A stretch of DNA of 34,734 bases from Nevskia sp. (lineage in GTDB: Bacteria > Pseudomonadota > Gammaproteobacteria > Nevskiales > Nevskiaceae). Where the stretch lies: contig JARLJS010000029.1 of assembly GCA_031291075.1 (NCBI GenBank), positions 1 to 34,734 on the forward strand, given 5' to 3'. Positions 14,975-22,721 of this stretch are shown piece after piece; the stretch's first letter is position 1, and every line of letters begins with the position of its first letter. A program made the translations under genes and the position numbers. The notes beneath the pieces were generated by a model. That model saw nothing but the letters and a program-made list of their open reading frames with translations. It was not told the DNA's origin and did not search any database.

Positions 14975-16699
14975 ATGCACAAGGCTAATGGAGTATTGGC
15001 GTCGGCGCGGGTCGCCGCCGTGGTCCTGCTGGCGGGGGCCGCGGGGGCCGTGATGGCCGCGCCGCGTCCGAACGTGGTGGTGATCCTGGCCGACGATCTC
15101 GGCTACTCGGACCTCAGCGCCTTCGGCAGCGAAATCGCCACGCCGAACCTCGACCGCCTGGCGGCCGAAGGTCGCGTTCTCACCAATTTTCACACCACGC
15201 CGCTGTGCGCCACTTCGCGCGCCGAGCTGCTCACCGGGGCGGACCACCACCTGGTCGGCATGGGCACCCTGCCGGAAAGCAGCATCTTCTATCCCAAGAG
15301 CGACGAGGAATACCAGGGCAACCTGGACGGCAACGCCCGCACCGTGGCCCAGTTGCTGCACGACGCCGGCTATCACACCTATATGGCCGGCAAGTGGCAC
15401 ATGGGCGGGGGCGGGCCGGTGAAATGGGGCTTCGAGCAGTCCTTCTCGCTCAACTATGCCTCGGCTTTCGGCAGCAACTTCGCGCCCACCGCGGCGCGCC
15501 CGGAATCGGGGGCCGAGCCGTACTTCGAGAACGGTGTGCAGGCGCAGCTCCCGGCCGATTTCTATTCCAGCGATTACTTCACCTCCAGGCTGATCCACTA
15601 CATCGGACAGGACCACGGCGACGGCAAGCCGTTCTTCGCCTACCTGGCGTTCCAGGCGGTGCACTTTCCCCTGCAGGCGCCGGACGCCTACCTGAACCTC
15701 TACCAGGGTCGCTACGACGCCGGCTACGAGGTGGTCCGCGCGGCGCGTATCGCCAGGCAGAAGGCGTTGGGCCTGATTCCGCAGGACTTCGTACCCAACC
15801 CGGGCGACGAGGCGGTCATGGTGCGTTTCGGCCAGCCCGGCGTGCTGACCAACACACCCTGGAACCTGCTGCCGCCGGAGCAGCGCCGCAGCGAGGCGCG
15901 CATCATGGAGGTCTTCGCCGGCGCGCTCACCGACCTGGACGACAACGTCGGCCGCCTGATCGCCTACCTGCAACAGATCGGCGCATACGACAATACCCTG
16001 GTGGTGTTCATGTCCGACAACGGCGCCGACGGCATGGGCTACGGGTTCATTCCCTATGTCGACAGCACCGGCAACCGCGACATCGACAACTCCTTCGCCA
16101 ACTACGGCCGGCCTGGATCGTTCCTGTTCCGCAGCACGCGCTGGGCGGAAGTAGGGACGGCGCCGTTCCGGCTGTTCAAGGGCTTTACCGCGGAGGGCGG
16201 TATCTCGGTGCCGGCCATCGTGCGCCTGCCCGGACAGGACGCCTCCGCCGCGGCCAGCGCCGCGCTGTCCACCCTGCGCGACATCGTCCCCACCATCCTG
16301 GCCGAGGCCGGCCTGCCCGATCCCGGCGACGTCTACCAGGGGCATCCGGTTGCGCCGCTCGACGGCGCCTCCCTGCTGCCGCTGTTGCAGGGGCGGCAGG
16401 AGCAGGTGCACCCGGCGTCGGAAGTCTTCGCCGATGAGGTCAACGACATCCGCTATGTGCGGCGCGGACCGTGGAAGCTCACCCGCATCGTCAACTACCT
16501 GCTGCCGTCGCCCGCGCTGCTGCTCGACCATGAGTGGCAGCTCTACGACCTGGACCATGATCGTGGCGAGCTGGACGACGTTGCCCGCCTGCATCCGGAT
16601 ATCGTCGCCGAACTGGAGGAGGAGTGGCGCGCCTACGTGGCGCGGGTCGGGGTGGAACAGCCGATCCTGCCGCCGCTGCTGCCGCCCATCGACCAGTGA
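14975..16699 (+). CDS. Exported arylsulfatase (alkaline phosphatase superfamily)
   Basis: The 574-aa product hydrolyses sulfate esters. It has a signal peptide (to about residue 29, AVMAAP), then the core PNVVVILADDLGYSDL with metal ligands Asp40 and Asp41. The sulfatase signature is LCATSRAELLTG; Cys78 would be converted to formylglycine. The third position of the CxPxR motif is Thr instead of Pro/Ala. AGKWHMGG and VFMSDNGADG are further family motifs. Residues after the signature (GADHHLVGMG) resemble Pseudomonas-type arylsulfatases. Its stop overlaps the GTG start of a formylglycine-generating enzyme, a strong functional link. Confidence 0.94.
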   Translation: MHKANGVLASARVAAVVLLAGAAGAVMAAPRPNVVVILADDLGYSDLSAFGSEIATPNLDRLAAEGRVLTNFHTTPLCATSRAELLTGADHHLVGMGTLPESSIFYPKSDEEYQGNLDGNARTVAQLLHDAGYHTYMAGKWHMGGGGPVKWGFEQSFSLNYASAFGSNFAPTAARPESGAEPYFENGVQAQLPADFYSSDYFTSRLIHYIGQDHGDGKPFFAYLAFQAVHFPLQAPDAYLNLYQGRYDAGYEVVRAARIARQKALGLIPQDFVPNPGDEAVMVRFGQPGVLTNTPWNLLPPEQRRSEARIMEVFAGALTDLDDNVGRLIAYLQQIGAYDNTLVVFMSDNGADGMGYGFIPYVDSTGNRDIDNSFANYGRPGSFLFRSTRWAEVGTAPFRLFKGFTAEGGISVPAIVRLPGQDASAAASAALSTLRDIVPTILAEAGLPDPGDVYQGHPVAPLDGASLLPLLQGRQEQVHPASEVFADEVNDIRYVRRGPWKLTRIVNYLLPSPALLLDHEWQLYDLDHDRGELDDVARLHPDIVAELEEEWRAYVARVGVEQPILPPLLPPIDQ

Positions 16700-17688
16700 G
16701 GTTGCGCCGGTCCCTGCTGCTGGCGATTGCCATCCTTGCCGGCGCGGCCGCCGCCGGCTGGACCCTGCGGGATCGCGGGACGGTGTTCGGTACGCGGGCG
16801 GCGTGCGAGGCCTACGCCGGCCTGCCGGCGGGGTGGGGCACCGATCCACACGCCGGGATGGTGCAGATCGGGGGCGGCAGCTTCGGTTTCGGCAGCGGGC
16901 GCGGCTATCCCGAGGAGCGGCCCCAGGTGGACACCACGGTTGCCGCCTTCTGGATCGACCGCACCGAGGTGACCAATGCGCAGTTCGCCGGCTTTGTCGC
17001 CGCCACCGGCTACGTGACCGAGGCGGAACGTCACCCGGGAGCCATGGTATTCCGGGTTCCACATGGGGACGAGGAGGTGACGCCCGGCAGCTGGTGGCAT
17101 CTCGAAGCGGGTGCCGACTGGCGTCATCCCGACGGGCCGGGCAGCGGCATCGCCGGACGCGCCCACGAACCGGTGGTGGACGTCACCTATGCCGATGCCC
17201 TGGCCTATGCACGCTGGCTGGGCCGCGAGCTGCCCAGCGAGGCGCAGTGGGAATTCGCAGCCAGGGCAGGACGCAGCGACGCCGAGTCGGACCGCGACCT
17301 GCGCGACGCCGCCGGGCGTCCGCAGGCGAATTTCTGGCAGGGCCGGTTCCCCTCGCAGGACACCGCGGAAGACGGCTTCGCCGGCCGCGCCCCGGTCGGC
17401 TGTTTCCCGCCGTCGCCGAACGGCCTGCACGACATGGTCGGGAATGTGTGGGAATGGACGACCGACCTCTACATCGACCGGCATGCGCAGGGGGCCCCGT
17501 CGCTGGCCGACCGCGATGCCGGCGTGCCGCAGCCGCGCAAGGTGCCGCGACGCGTCATCAAGGGCGGGTCCTACCTGTGTTCGGCGGATTATTGCGTGCG
17601 CGCGCGCGCTTCCTCCCGCCAGGGCCAGGAGGCCGACCTGCCTGCGGCGCATCTGGGATTCCGCACCATTGCCCGCGTCGGAGATTGA
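16696..17688 (+). CDS. Formylglycine-generating enzyme (SUMF1 family), membrane-anchored
   Basis: The 330-aa product oxidises the sulfatase active-site cysteine to formylglycine. The catalytic pair is present: GGSYLCSADYC (Cys295, Cys300), followed by VRARASSRQG, as in true FGEs and unlike many SUMF1-like ergothioneine enzymes. GNVWEWTTD (249-257) is the family core. A hydrophobic segment at residues 6-22 is a signal anchor, so maturation would occur outside the cytoplasm. The GTG at 16696 overlaps the sulfatase stop (GTGA), implying coupling. Confidence 0.93.
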   Translation: MRLRRSLLLAIAILAGAAAAGWTLRDRGTVFGTRAACEAYAGLPAGWGTDPHAGMVQIGGGSFGFGSGRGYPEERPQVDTTVAAFWIDRTEVTNAQFAGFVAATGYVTEAERHPGAMVFRVPHGDEEVTPGSWWHLEAGADWRHPDGPGSGIAGRAHEPVVDVTYADALAYARWLGRELPSEAQWEFAARAGRSDAESDRDLRDAAGRPQANFWQGRFPSQDTAEDGFAGRAPVGCFPPSPNGLHDMVGNVWEWTTDLYIDRHAQGAPSLADRDAGVPQPRKVPRRVIKGGSYLCSADYCVRARASSRQGQEADLPAAHLGFRTIARVGD

Positions 17689-17744
17689 CGCTCCGGCCAA
17701 GCTTGCGTCGTGGCTGCCGACCGGCTATAAGTCAGGCGTCGCAT

Positions 17745-17762
17745 TGCCCGTTCGAACGGGCA
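17745..17762. other. Perfect palindromic hairpin TGCCCGTTCGAACGGGCA
   Basis: An 18-bp perfect palindrome lies 44 bp upstream of the DUF805 gene and 57 bp after the FGE stop. No U-tract follows. It could be an operator or a 3'-end stabilising hairpin. Confidence 0.5.
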
Positions 17763-17805
17763 GCGCCGGTCCGGGGCGGCGGATGCGGATCAGGGAGAGC
17801 AAGAC

Positions 17806-18180
17806 ATGAACTGGTATGTCGAGGTCCTCAAGAAATACGCCGTATTCGACGGGCGCGCCGGCCGTACCGAGTTCTGGATGTATACGCTGATCAATTTCGT
17901 AGTCAGTCTGGTTGTCGGCGCAGTCGGCTCCGCGATCCACCTCCATGTGCTTGGCATGATCTACGGGCTGGCGGTGCTTCTTCCCGGCATCGGCGTGGCG
18001 ATACGGCGCCTCCACGATACCAACCGCAGCGGCTGGTGGTTGTTGCTGTCTCTTGTGCCCGTGATCGGGGTGATTGTGCTGATCGTGTTCTTCGCGATGG
18101 AGAGTGATGCCGGCGGCAACCAGTACGGGCCCAACCCGAACGTTGCGGTCGCGAGCGGGGCGCAGGGTCCGGTCACCTGA
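17806..18180 (+). CDS. DUF805 family inner-membrane protein
   Basis: The 124-aa product has the DUF805 pattern (YhaH/YhaI of E. coli): Tyr/Lys-rich N-terminus, FDGRAGRTEFWMYTL, three to four hydrophobic helices (about 24-42, 47-63, 78-97), and the conserved VAIRRLHDTNRSGWW loop, followed by a polar Gly/Asn/Pro-rich C-terminus. Its function is unknown. A GGGAGAG ribosome binding site precedes the ATG. It stands alone, followed by a new promoter. Confidence 0.92.
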   Translation: MNWYVEVLKKYAVFDGRAGRTEFWMYTLINFVVSLVVGAVGSAIHLHVLGMIYGLAVLLPGIGVAIRRLHDTNRSGWWLLLSLVPVIGVIVLIVFFAMESDAGGNQYGPNPNVAVASGAQGPVT

Positions 18181-18200
18181 CGCGGCCCCTTGACCGATCA

Positions 18201-18229
18201 TTCACGGCGATCGCGAGTCGCCGTATAAT
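18201..18229 (+). promoter_or_regulatory. Strong sigma-70-like promoter
   Basis: TTCACG (18201-18206) and TATAAT (18224-18229) are separated by 17 bp. Transcription would start near 18236 and run into a 250-nt structured leader ahead of a small ORF. Confidence 0.65.
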
Positions 18230-18235
18230 GCGAAC

Positions 18236-18400
18236 CGAGCCGAGCCACAGATAATCGGCGTACGACGACGCCCCAGGCGGTCGTGACCTTCGGGCCGAGT
18301 GGCGGCCGGCCCGTCCCGGGGAAACTTACATCATTGGTTGTCGATGCAACCAAACCTGCTCCGGGAATGATGTGGGCCTCCGGGTTCGCCCGTGATGCGC
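18236..18400 (+). ncRNA. Candidate structured leader or small RNA
   Basis: The region is not coding in any credible frame but shows nested stems: ACGAC/GTCGT (about 18262-18284); ACATCATT (18328-18335) with AATGATGT (18366-18373), enclosing GGTTG-TCGATG-CAACC; and CGGG-TTCG-CCCG (18381-18392). It follows a good promoter and precedes a Pro/Gln-rich ORF. It matches no RNA family I recognise (not 6S, 4.5S, RNase P or tmRNA). No intrinsic terminator follows directly, favouring a cis-acting leader. Confidence 0.4.
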
Positions 18401-18484
18401 GAATCCGGCCCTGACAGCGTGATTTTTCGACGGCCATGAAGCCGTCCATCTGACGTCGCTCGCGCGACAATGCGGGAAGTGGAA

Positions 18485-18874
18485 ATGGAACAACGATCGA
18501 TGATTCCTTGGTGTGATCGGCGGCGGGCGTATTGCGCGTCCGGCTGCTCCGTCGCCCAAAACACGACGAATTCGGGCCTGTGCGACTGGGAGTCGAAGAT
18601 CCGGCACGTCCAATACGTGGCGCGCCCCGAAACGGAAGGGCAGCAACGTCCGCAGCAACCGGGACCGCGCCAGCAGCCCCGGCATCCGCAGCAGTCCCCA
18701 CGGTCCAGGTTCGGCAAGAACCGGCACCCCGGGCCGCGGCGCGAGGAGCACAACGGCGAACAGAACCGCCCGCCGGTTCCGGTGGAGGTTCAGCCGGCCG
18801 CTACCGCGCCCGCCGAACCGGTGGCCGTCGCCCCGACGCAGGCCGAGCTGATTCCGGAAAGCTCTTCCGAGTGA
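18485..18874 (+). CDS. Hypothetical Pro/Gln/Arg-rich protein
   Basis: I do not recognise this 129-aa product. The first 45 residues hold four cysteines (WCDRRRAYC, SGCSV, GLCDW); after HVQYVARPE comes a low-complexity Gln/Pro/Arg region and an acidic Ala/Pro/Glu tail ending ELIPESSSE. Third codon positions are GC-rich, like neighbouring genes. GGAAG lies about 10 nt before the ATG at 18485; an alternative ATG at 18470 has no ribosome binding site. The long leader and strong promoter support expression. It might be basic and RNA-binding, but this is only composition-based. Confidence 0.45.
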   Translation: MEQRSMIPWCDRRRAYCASGCSVAQNTTNSGLCDWESKIRHVQYVARPETEGQQRPQQPGPRQQPRHPQQSPRSRFGKNRHPGPRREEHNGEQNRPPVPVEVQPAATAPAEPVAVAPTQAELIPESSSE

Positions 18875-18904
18875 GGTAATCCCCGCAGGCCGGCGGAGAT
18901 GCCG

Positions 18905-18937
18905 CCCTGAGCCGCCATCGGCGCGGCGGCTTCAGGG
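18905..18937. terminator. Bidirectional hairpin between convergent genes
   Basis: CCCTGAGCCGCC (18905-18916) pairs with GGCGGC-T-TCAGGG (18925-18937), giving a 12-bp stem with one bulge. It overlaps the stop of the crotonase gene. There is no long T-run on either side. Confidence 0.55.
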
Positions 18938-19639
18938 TACGCCCATCAACGTGCGAAACGTCACCGCATCTTCTTCGATGGCGCCCCCCAGGGCCTTGAG
19001 AGTGGGTTCGCGGGCGAGCCGCTTGGTGGCGGCCAGGGCATTCCGATCCAGCCTGGCGAAGCGGGCGGCGGCGGCACGGGCTTCGTCCTGCAATTCGGAG
19101 CCTGTCACGACCCGGTCGAGGAACCCGGCGGCTACGGCGGCGTCCGGCGTGTAAATCTCGGAAGTGATCAGAGCGCGGTTGAGATGGGCCGGGGCCAGCC
19201 TCTGCCGGCAGATCTCGATGGCGGCGCGCGGCATCGGCAGGCCGATGGCGACCTCGTTGGCGCCGATCTTGTAGGCGCCATCGGCTCCGACGCAATAGTC
19301 GCCGGTCAGCACCAGGAACACGCCCATGGCCAGGGCGTGGCCGGAACAGGCGACGATCAGCGGAGCCGGGTACGACAGCAGGCGCTCGGCCAGCTCGAAG
19401 CCCTGCCGGATCATCGTCACGGCGTTGCTGCCGCGGGCGGTGATCACCGACAGGTCGAAGCCCGCCGAGAACATGCCCGGCCTGCCGGTCAGTATCACGA
19501 TCGCGCGGTCCGCCGCCGCCCGGTCCAGGGCCGCGTTCAATTGCGACAGCATCGTGGGCGACAGGGCGTTGGCCTTGCCGTCATCCATCGCGATGGTGGC
19601 GACGCCTTCCTCGAGGCGGTACGTGACGAGTTCGCTCAT
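18932..19639 (-). CDS. Enoyl-CoA hydratase/isomerase (crotonase) family protein
   Basis: The 235-aa product has a crotonase fold: MSELVTYRLEEGVATIAMDD start, oxyanion-hole segments FSAGFDLSVI (57-66) and GHALAMG (100-106). Of the two catalytic glutamates of enoyl-CoA hydratase, the first (GGGCEL position) is Phe108, while the second is kept as Glu129 (ANEVAIGLP). A single glutamate is more like delta3-delta2-enoyl-CoA isomerases, so hydratase activity is doubtful. The start at 19639 has an AGGAG upstream and the usual N-terminus; a 27-residue extension is rejected. No beta-oxidation partner genes are adjacent. Confidence 0.9.
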   Translation of the reverse strand: MSELVTYRLEEGVATIAMDDGKANALSPTMLSQLNAALDRAAADRAIVILTGRPGMFSAGFDLSVITARGSNAVTMIRQGFELAERLLSYPAPLIVACSGHALAMGVFLVLTGDYCVGADGAYKIGANEVAIGLPMPRAAIEICRQRLAPAHLNRALITSEIYTPDAAVAAGFLDRVVTGSELQDEARAAAARFARLDRNALAATKRLAREPTLKALGGAIEEDAVTFRTLMGVP

Positions 19640-19788
19640 GACAGGTGTTCTCCTGCTTTCGGATCCATGACGAGGGTCGCCGAAGAAGGCAACTTTCATC
19701 GACACCTTGCCCGGGAACATATTTCGCCCGCGACCGTACCGAATCCCACGGACGGACGAGGTTCACCGGCGCGAGCGCAGGCCTCGCG

Positions 19789-20763
19789 CTATCGAGCGAC
19801 CTTGTCCTTGAAGAAGGTCCAGGCTTCCTCGGCGCTTTCCAGGTCCTGGTTCTGGGTCCCGACCAGGCGGCTGTAGAACCAGCCGTAGTGGTACAGCAGG
19901 CTGGGTTCGACGTGCCCGCCATCCTGGATGGTGATGGTTTCCACCTGGAGGCCGCCGGGCTGGCCGTAGACCTGCCGGACGGCGGTGGTCGGGTCGTCGG
20001 CGGAACGGTGCGGGAAGGTGTAGCTCGACGTCGGCGCGGCCGGCAGATGGTCCGCCCGCAGCCAGAAATCGCGGGTGGCGTCGGCGCCGATGACGGTTCC
20101 CGTCTTGTGCCCACGGAAACCCACCTTGCCGCCGCCGTAGGGCACGATGGCATCGGCGGTGCCGTTGATGAGCAGCACCGAAACCCGCGGCGGGGTTTCG
20201 CCGCAGGCGTTCTTGCTGGCCATGGTGGAGGAGACCGCGGCGATGGCTGCCGGCGTGGGGTGCATCTCCAACGCCAGCCGGTAGGCCATCATGCCGCCGT
20301 TGGACATGCCCATCACGTAGATGCGGTGCGGGTCGGCCCGCCCCGACTGGACCAGGCTCTGCACCACGCCCTGCGCGAAGCTGACGTCGTCGGTCACCGG
20401 GTCCTCGATCGCATCCAGGCGGCAGTCGTGCCAGCCGGTGTGGTTGTCAGTGCCCTTCAGGCCCTGCAGGGCGGCGACCAGCACGCGCTCACGCTGCGCG
20501 ATCGCGAGCCATGCGCTGAGCGGCGAGGGCGCAGCGCCGGCGCCAAAGGCGTTGGCGGCGGTTCCCAGGTGCCCGTGCAGAACCAACACCAGGGGCAGCG
20601 GGCCGGACGCGCCGTCGGGCGAGGACAGGATGTAGTCGCGGCGGCCGTCGGCGGTGGTGACGTTGAGCCGATGCTGGGTCGAGGCCTGCGCGGCGGCGCC
20701 GGCAAATGCCGCCAGTGCCGCGCAGGCTATTGCCAGCAGCTGGATGCAGGGGCGGAGATTCAC
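19789..20763 (-). CDS. Secreted PHB-depolymerase-like alpha/beta hydrolase (LpqC type)
   Basis: The 324-aa product has a signal peptide (to about residue 27, AAAQA). It is an alpha/beta hydrolase of the poly(3-hydroxybutyrate) depolymerase/feruloyl esterase group. The oxyanion region is LVLHGHLGTAAN, the nucleophile Ser154 is in GMSNGG, Asp204 is in NGTADAIVPY, and His284 in DGGHVEP. Cys114 and Cys187 could form a disulfide. The start is a GTG at 20763 with no strong ribosome binding site, chosen because the signal peptide begins there. Substrate is unknown; polyester or acylated polysaccharide are options. Confidence 0.87.
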   Translation of the reverse strand: MNLRPCIQLLAIACAALAAFAGAAAQASTQHRLNVTTADGRRDYILSSPDGASGPLPLVLVLHGHLGTAANAFGAGAAPSPLSAWLAIAQRERVLVAALQGLKGTDNHTGWHDCRLDAIEDPVTDDVSFAQGVVQSLVQSGRADPHRIYVMGMSNGGMMAYRLALEMHPTPAAIAAVSSTMASKNACGETPPRVSVLLINGTADAIVPYGGGKVGFRGHKTGTVIGADATRDFWLRADHLPAAPTSSYTFPHRSADDPTTAVRQVYGQPGGLQVETITIQDGGHVEPSLLYHYGWFYSRLVGTQNQDLESAEEAWTFFKDKVAR

Positions 20764-20901
20764 TGGCGTCGGGTCCCGGTTTGGTTGGCCGTCAGGTGGC
20801 AAACCATATTGGGTTGATCCGGCTGACTGTGCGCTGAACGGGATGGCAGGCCGGGCGGCAGCAGCCGCGCGGCGGGGCCTTGTGCCGGGGCGCCTGGTTC
20901 C

Positions 20902-20921
20902 GGACGCCCGTGCGGGCGTCC
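20902..20921 (-). terminator. GC-rich hairpin after flgN
   Basis: GGACGCCCG-TG-CGGGCGTCC is a perfect inverted repeat 12 nt past the flgN stop. It has no U-tract, so it is a possible weak terminator or mRNA 3'-end stabiliser. Confidence 0.45.
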
Positions 20922-20933
20922 AGCCGGTTCCGG

Positions 20934-21344
20934 TTAGGCGGAACCGCGTACGCGCCCGGGAATACCGCCGTACTGGCCGCGGCCGCGCCGGTCGTACTGC
21001 CCGATGTCGGCCTGCAGGGCGCGCAGGCTGCGACGCGAGCGGCTGGCGCGTGCTTCGAGGAGGGCGCTGTTGGCGTCCGTCTGCTTGCTGCACAGGAGGA
21101 TCAGCTGCTGCAAGGGGCGCCGCTGATCCGCCGGGAGAGGCTTGGCGCCCGGTTGCTTGAGCGAGGCGAGCAGGCCGCCGAGCTGGATGAGCGTGCGAGA
21201 CTTGTCACGGCAGATCGCCGACAGCTGTTCCGGATCTCCGCTTTCCAGGGCCTGCCGTTCCTGCTCCAGCAGGCCCAGCAGGGAACTGGCGCAAGCCAAG
21301 TGCGACTCCACCGGGGCCTCCGCCGCGGGTGCGCTCTGCTGCAT
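20934..21344 (-). CDS. flgN: Flagellar export chaperone FlgN
   Basis: The 136-aa product is a helical cytoplasmic protein: LACASSLLGLLEQERQALESGDPEQL in the first part is the FlgN signature, with a leucine/glutamine-rich second helix. FlgN escorts the hook-associated proteins FlgK and FlgL to the flagellar export gate; both are encoded downstream in this window. AGGCAGGA precedes the ATG at 21344; another ATG at 21362 overlaps the flgM stop (ATGA) and is also possible. The C-terminus is Arg/Gly-rich. Confidence 0.85.
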   Translation of the reverse strand: MQQSAPAAEAPVESHLACASSLLGLLEQERQALESGDPEQLSAICRDKSRTLIQLGGLLASLKQPGAKPLPADQRRPLQQLILLCSKQTDANSALLEARASRSRRSLRALQADIGQYDRRGRGQYGGIPGRVRGSA

Positions 21345-21358
21345 GAGGATCCTGCCTC

Positions 21359-21706
21359 TCATGAGCCGGCCAGATCCCATTCCATGCGGGTCAGCTTGCT
21401 GGCTACGGCCTTGGCGTCCACCTTGTAACGGCCGGACGCGATCGCGCTACGCAGGCTGGAAACGCGCTTGCTGTCGACCTGTGGTTCGCTGCTGCTGCCG
21501 GCGGTGCTGCGGTCGAGTTGCTGCAGGCGGACGGCATCGCCGGTCAGGCTGACCTTGTCGACCGGCGGAGTCGGCGCAGCCGGTGCGGCCGGCGAACTGG
21601 TCGCCACGCTGGTGGTGGCGGTCGTACCCGCCGCAGGGCCGGAACTCTTCACGGGATTGCTCAGGCCGGCGGCCGCGGTACCGAGCGAATCGATTTTCGG
21701 GGTCAT
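21359..21706 (-). CDS. flgM: Anti-sigma-28 factor FlgM
   Basis: The 115-aa product inhibits FliA until the hook is complete and is then exported. The N-terminus (MTPKIDSLGTA) and the middle (KVSLTGDAVRLQQLD) are followed by the FliA-binding C-terminal region (VDSKRVSSLRSAIASGRYKVD), typical of the family. A Thr/Ala/Pro-rich linker lies between. AAAGGG lies upstream. It is slightly longer than enteric FlgM (97 aa). It is preceded by a near-perfect sigma-28 promoter, which makes a feedback loop with FliA. Confidence 0.93.
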   Translation of the reverse strand: MTPKIDSLGTAAAGLSNPVKSSGPAAGTTATTSVATSSPAAPAAPTPPVDKVSLTGDAVRLQQLDRSTAGSSSEPQVDSKRVSSLRSAIASGRYKVDAKAVASKLTRMEWDLAGS

Positions 21707-21748
21707 GGGATACACCCTTTACAACGCCCAACAATGATGTTGCCATTC

Positions 21749-21775
21749 TTAGCGGCGGTGGCCGGCGAAACTTTA
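21749..21775 (-). promoter_or_regulatory. Sigma-28 (FliA) promoter of flgMN
   Basis: On the minus strand TAAAGTTT (21768-21775) and GCCGCTAA (21749-21756) are separated by 11 bp, matching TAAAGTTT-N11-GCCGATAA at 15 of 16 positions. It lies about 40 nt upstream of the flgM ATG. Confidence 0.9.
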
Positions 21776-21896
21776 GGACTTTCTTCCAGGCTCCGGACAA
21801 AGGGTTGCCGGCATCGCCCCGACCGCGCCAAACCCTGGCCGGGGGCGGCTTTCCGGCCGGCGGCAACGGGAGCGCATGGAATGGTGCGGAGGTTCC

Positions 21897-22589
21897 CTAG
21901 ATTCCGACCTCCACAGTATCGGCGTCCCGCACCACGCCTTCAACCACCCGGTGCGAGTCGAGGTTCTCGACCTTGATGCGGTCGCCGCTGGCGCCGTCGG
22001 ACAGGGCCTTGCCGCTGGCCCGTACGGCGATGCCACCGGCTTCGCTGACCAGCGTGATTTCCTGTCCGCGCTTGACGCTGGCCGCGCCGCCGATCGCATC
22101 CGGCGACAAGGCCGCCCCGGCAGGGACCGGGCGGCGCAGCACCTTGCCCACGGCGTCTTCGCTGCGGCCGACATAGCCGTAGGTCAGGGTCGTGACGTCC
22201 CGTTCCTGCAGGGTGAGGGCATCGGCCGGGATGGGCATGCCGGCGCCGAGCGAGCGCGTCAGCACCACCACCTGGTGCCGCTCGCTGACGCGCACCGGCA
22301 CGTACAAGGTCCAGGTCGACGGGGCCGGGCAATGGACCGCCACCGACCAGGCGTTGCCGGCGTTGGGTGTCGGTCCGGAGCTTTCCAGCGGGGCACCGCA
22401 GGCCGGCAGCCGCAGCCGCGGATCGAGCGCCGCCGCGCTGGGCTTGACGCCGCCGCCGACATGGGCGGCGACATAATCCTGCGCCGCGTCGCGGATGTCC
22501 TGCAGGGGCTGGGGATCCGCCGCCCAGGCGCCGGTGCACAGCAGCCAGCCGACCAGCAGCGGCAGCAGGGGCAGCGAGGGGCGGTTCAT
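21897..22589 (-). CDS. flgA: Flagellar basal body P-ring formation protein FlgA
   Basis: The 230-aa product is a periplasmic chaperone for assembly of the FlgI P-ring. It has a signal peptide (to about residue 23, AWA) and the SAF domain region (SLGAGMPIPADALTLQERDVT, then LRRPVPAGAAL). The C-terminal part (VKRGQEITLVSEAGGIAVRASGKAL...) is the family hallmark. GGAG precedes the ATG at 22589; a longer start would run through its own promoter. It is divergent from cheV. Confidence 0.94.
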   Translation of the reverse strand: MNRPSLPLLPLLVGWLLCTGAWAADPQPLQDIRDAAQDYVAAHVGGGVKPSAAALDPRLRLPACGAPLESSGPTPNAGNAWSVAVHCPAPSTWTLYVPVRVSERHQVVVLTRSLGAGMPIPADALTLQERDVTTLTYGYVGRSEDAVGKVLRRPVPAGAALSPDAIGGAASVKRGQEITLVSEAGGIAVRASGKALSDGASGDRIKVENLDSHRVVEGVVRDADTVEVGI

Positions 22590-22620
22590 GGTTGCTCCGG
22601 GTGAGGGGACTCCTGTGCCG

Positions 22621-22637
22621 AAGCAAGCCGCGTGCCC
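22621..22637 (-). promoter_or_regulatory. Sigma-54 promoter of flgA
   Basis: On the minus strand GGGCACG-CGGC-TTGCTT matches TGGCACG-N4-TTGCW with one mismatch at the first base. It lies about 35 nt upstream of the flgA ATG, consistent with a FleQ-type activator. Confidence 0.8.
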
Positions 22638-22669
22638 CGACGGTACCGTCCGTCGCCCGGCGAACGCGC

Positions 22670-22696
22670 TCAAGTTTTACGGTGGTAGACCGTTAT
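22670..22696 (+). promoter_or_regulatory. Possible sigma-28 promoter of cheV
   Basis: TCAAGTTT (22670-22677), 11-bp spacer, ACCGTTAT (22689-22696). This is 7/8 at -35 and 5/8 at -10, 26 nt before the cheV ATG. Confidence 0.5.
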
Positions 22697-22721
22697 AGCG
22701 ACGTTCCCGGTGGGAAGGACC

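Noticed and set aside
18190-18195. TTGACC as -35 of the promoter at 18224
   Set aside because: The 28-bp spacing is too long; TTCACG at 18201 has the correct 17-bp spacing.
18198-18753. Several minus-strand open frames opposite the structured leader and Pro-rich ORF
   Set aside because: Low complexity, with no start signals. The plus strand has the promoter and GC-rich third positions.
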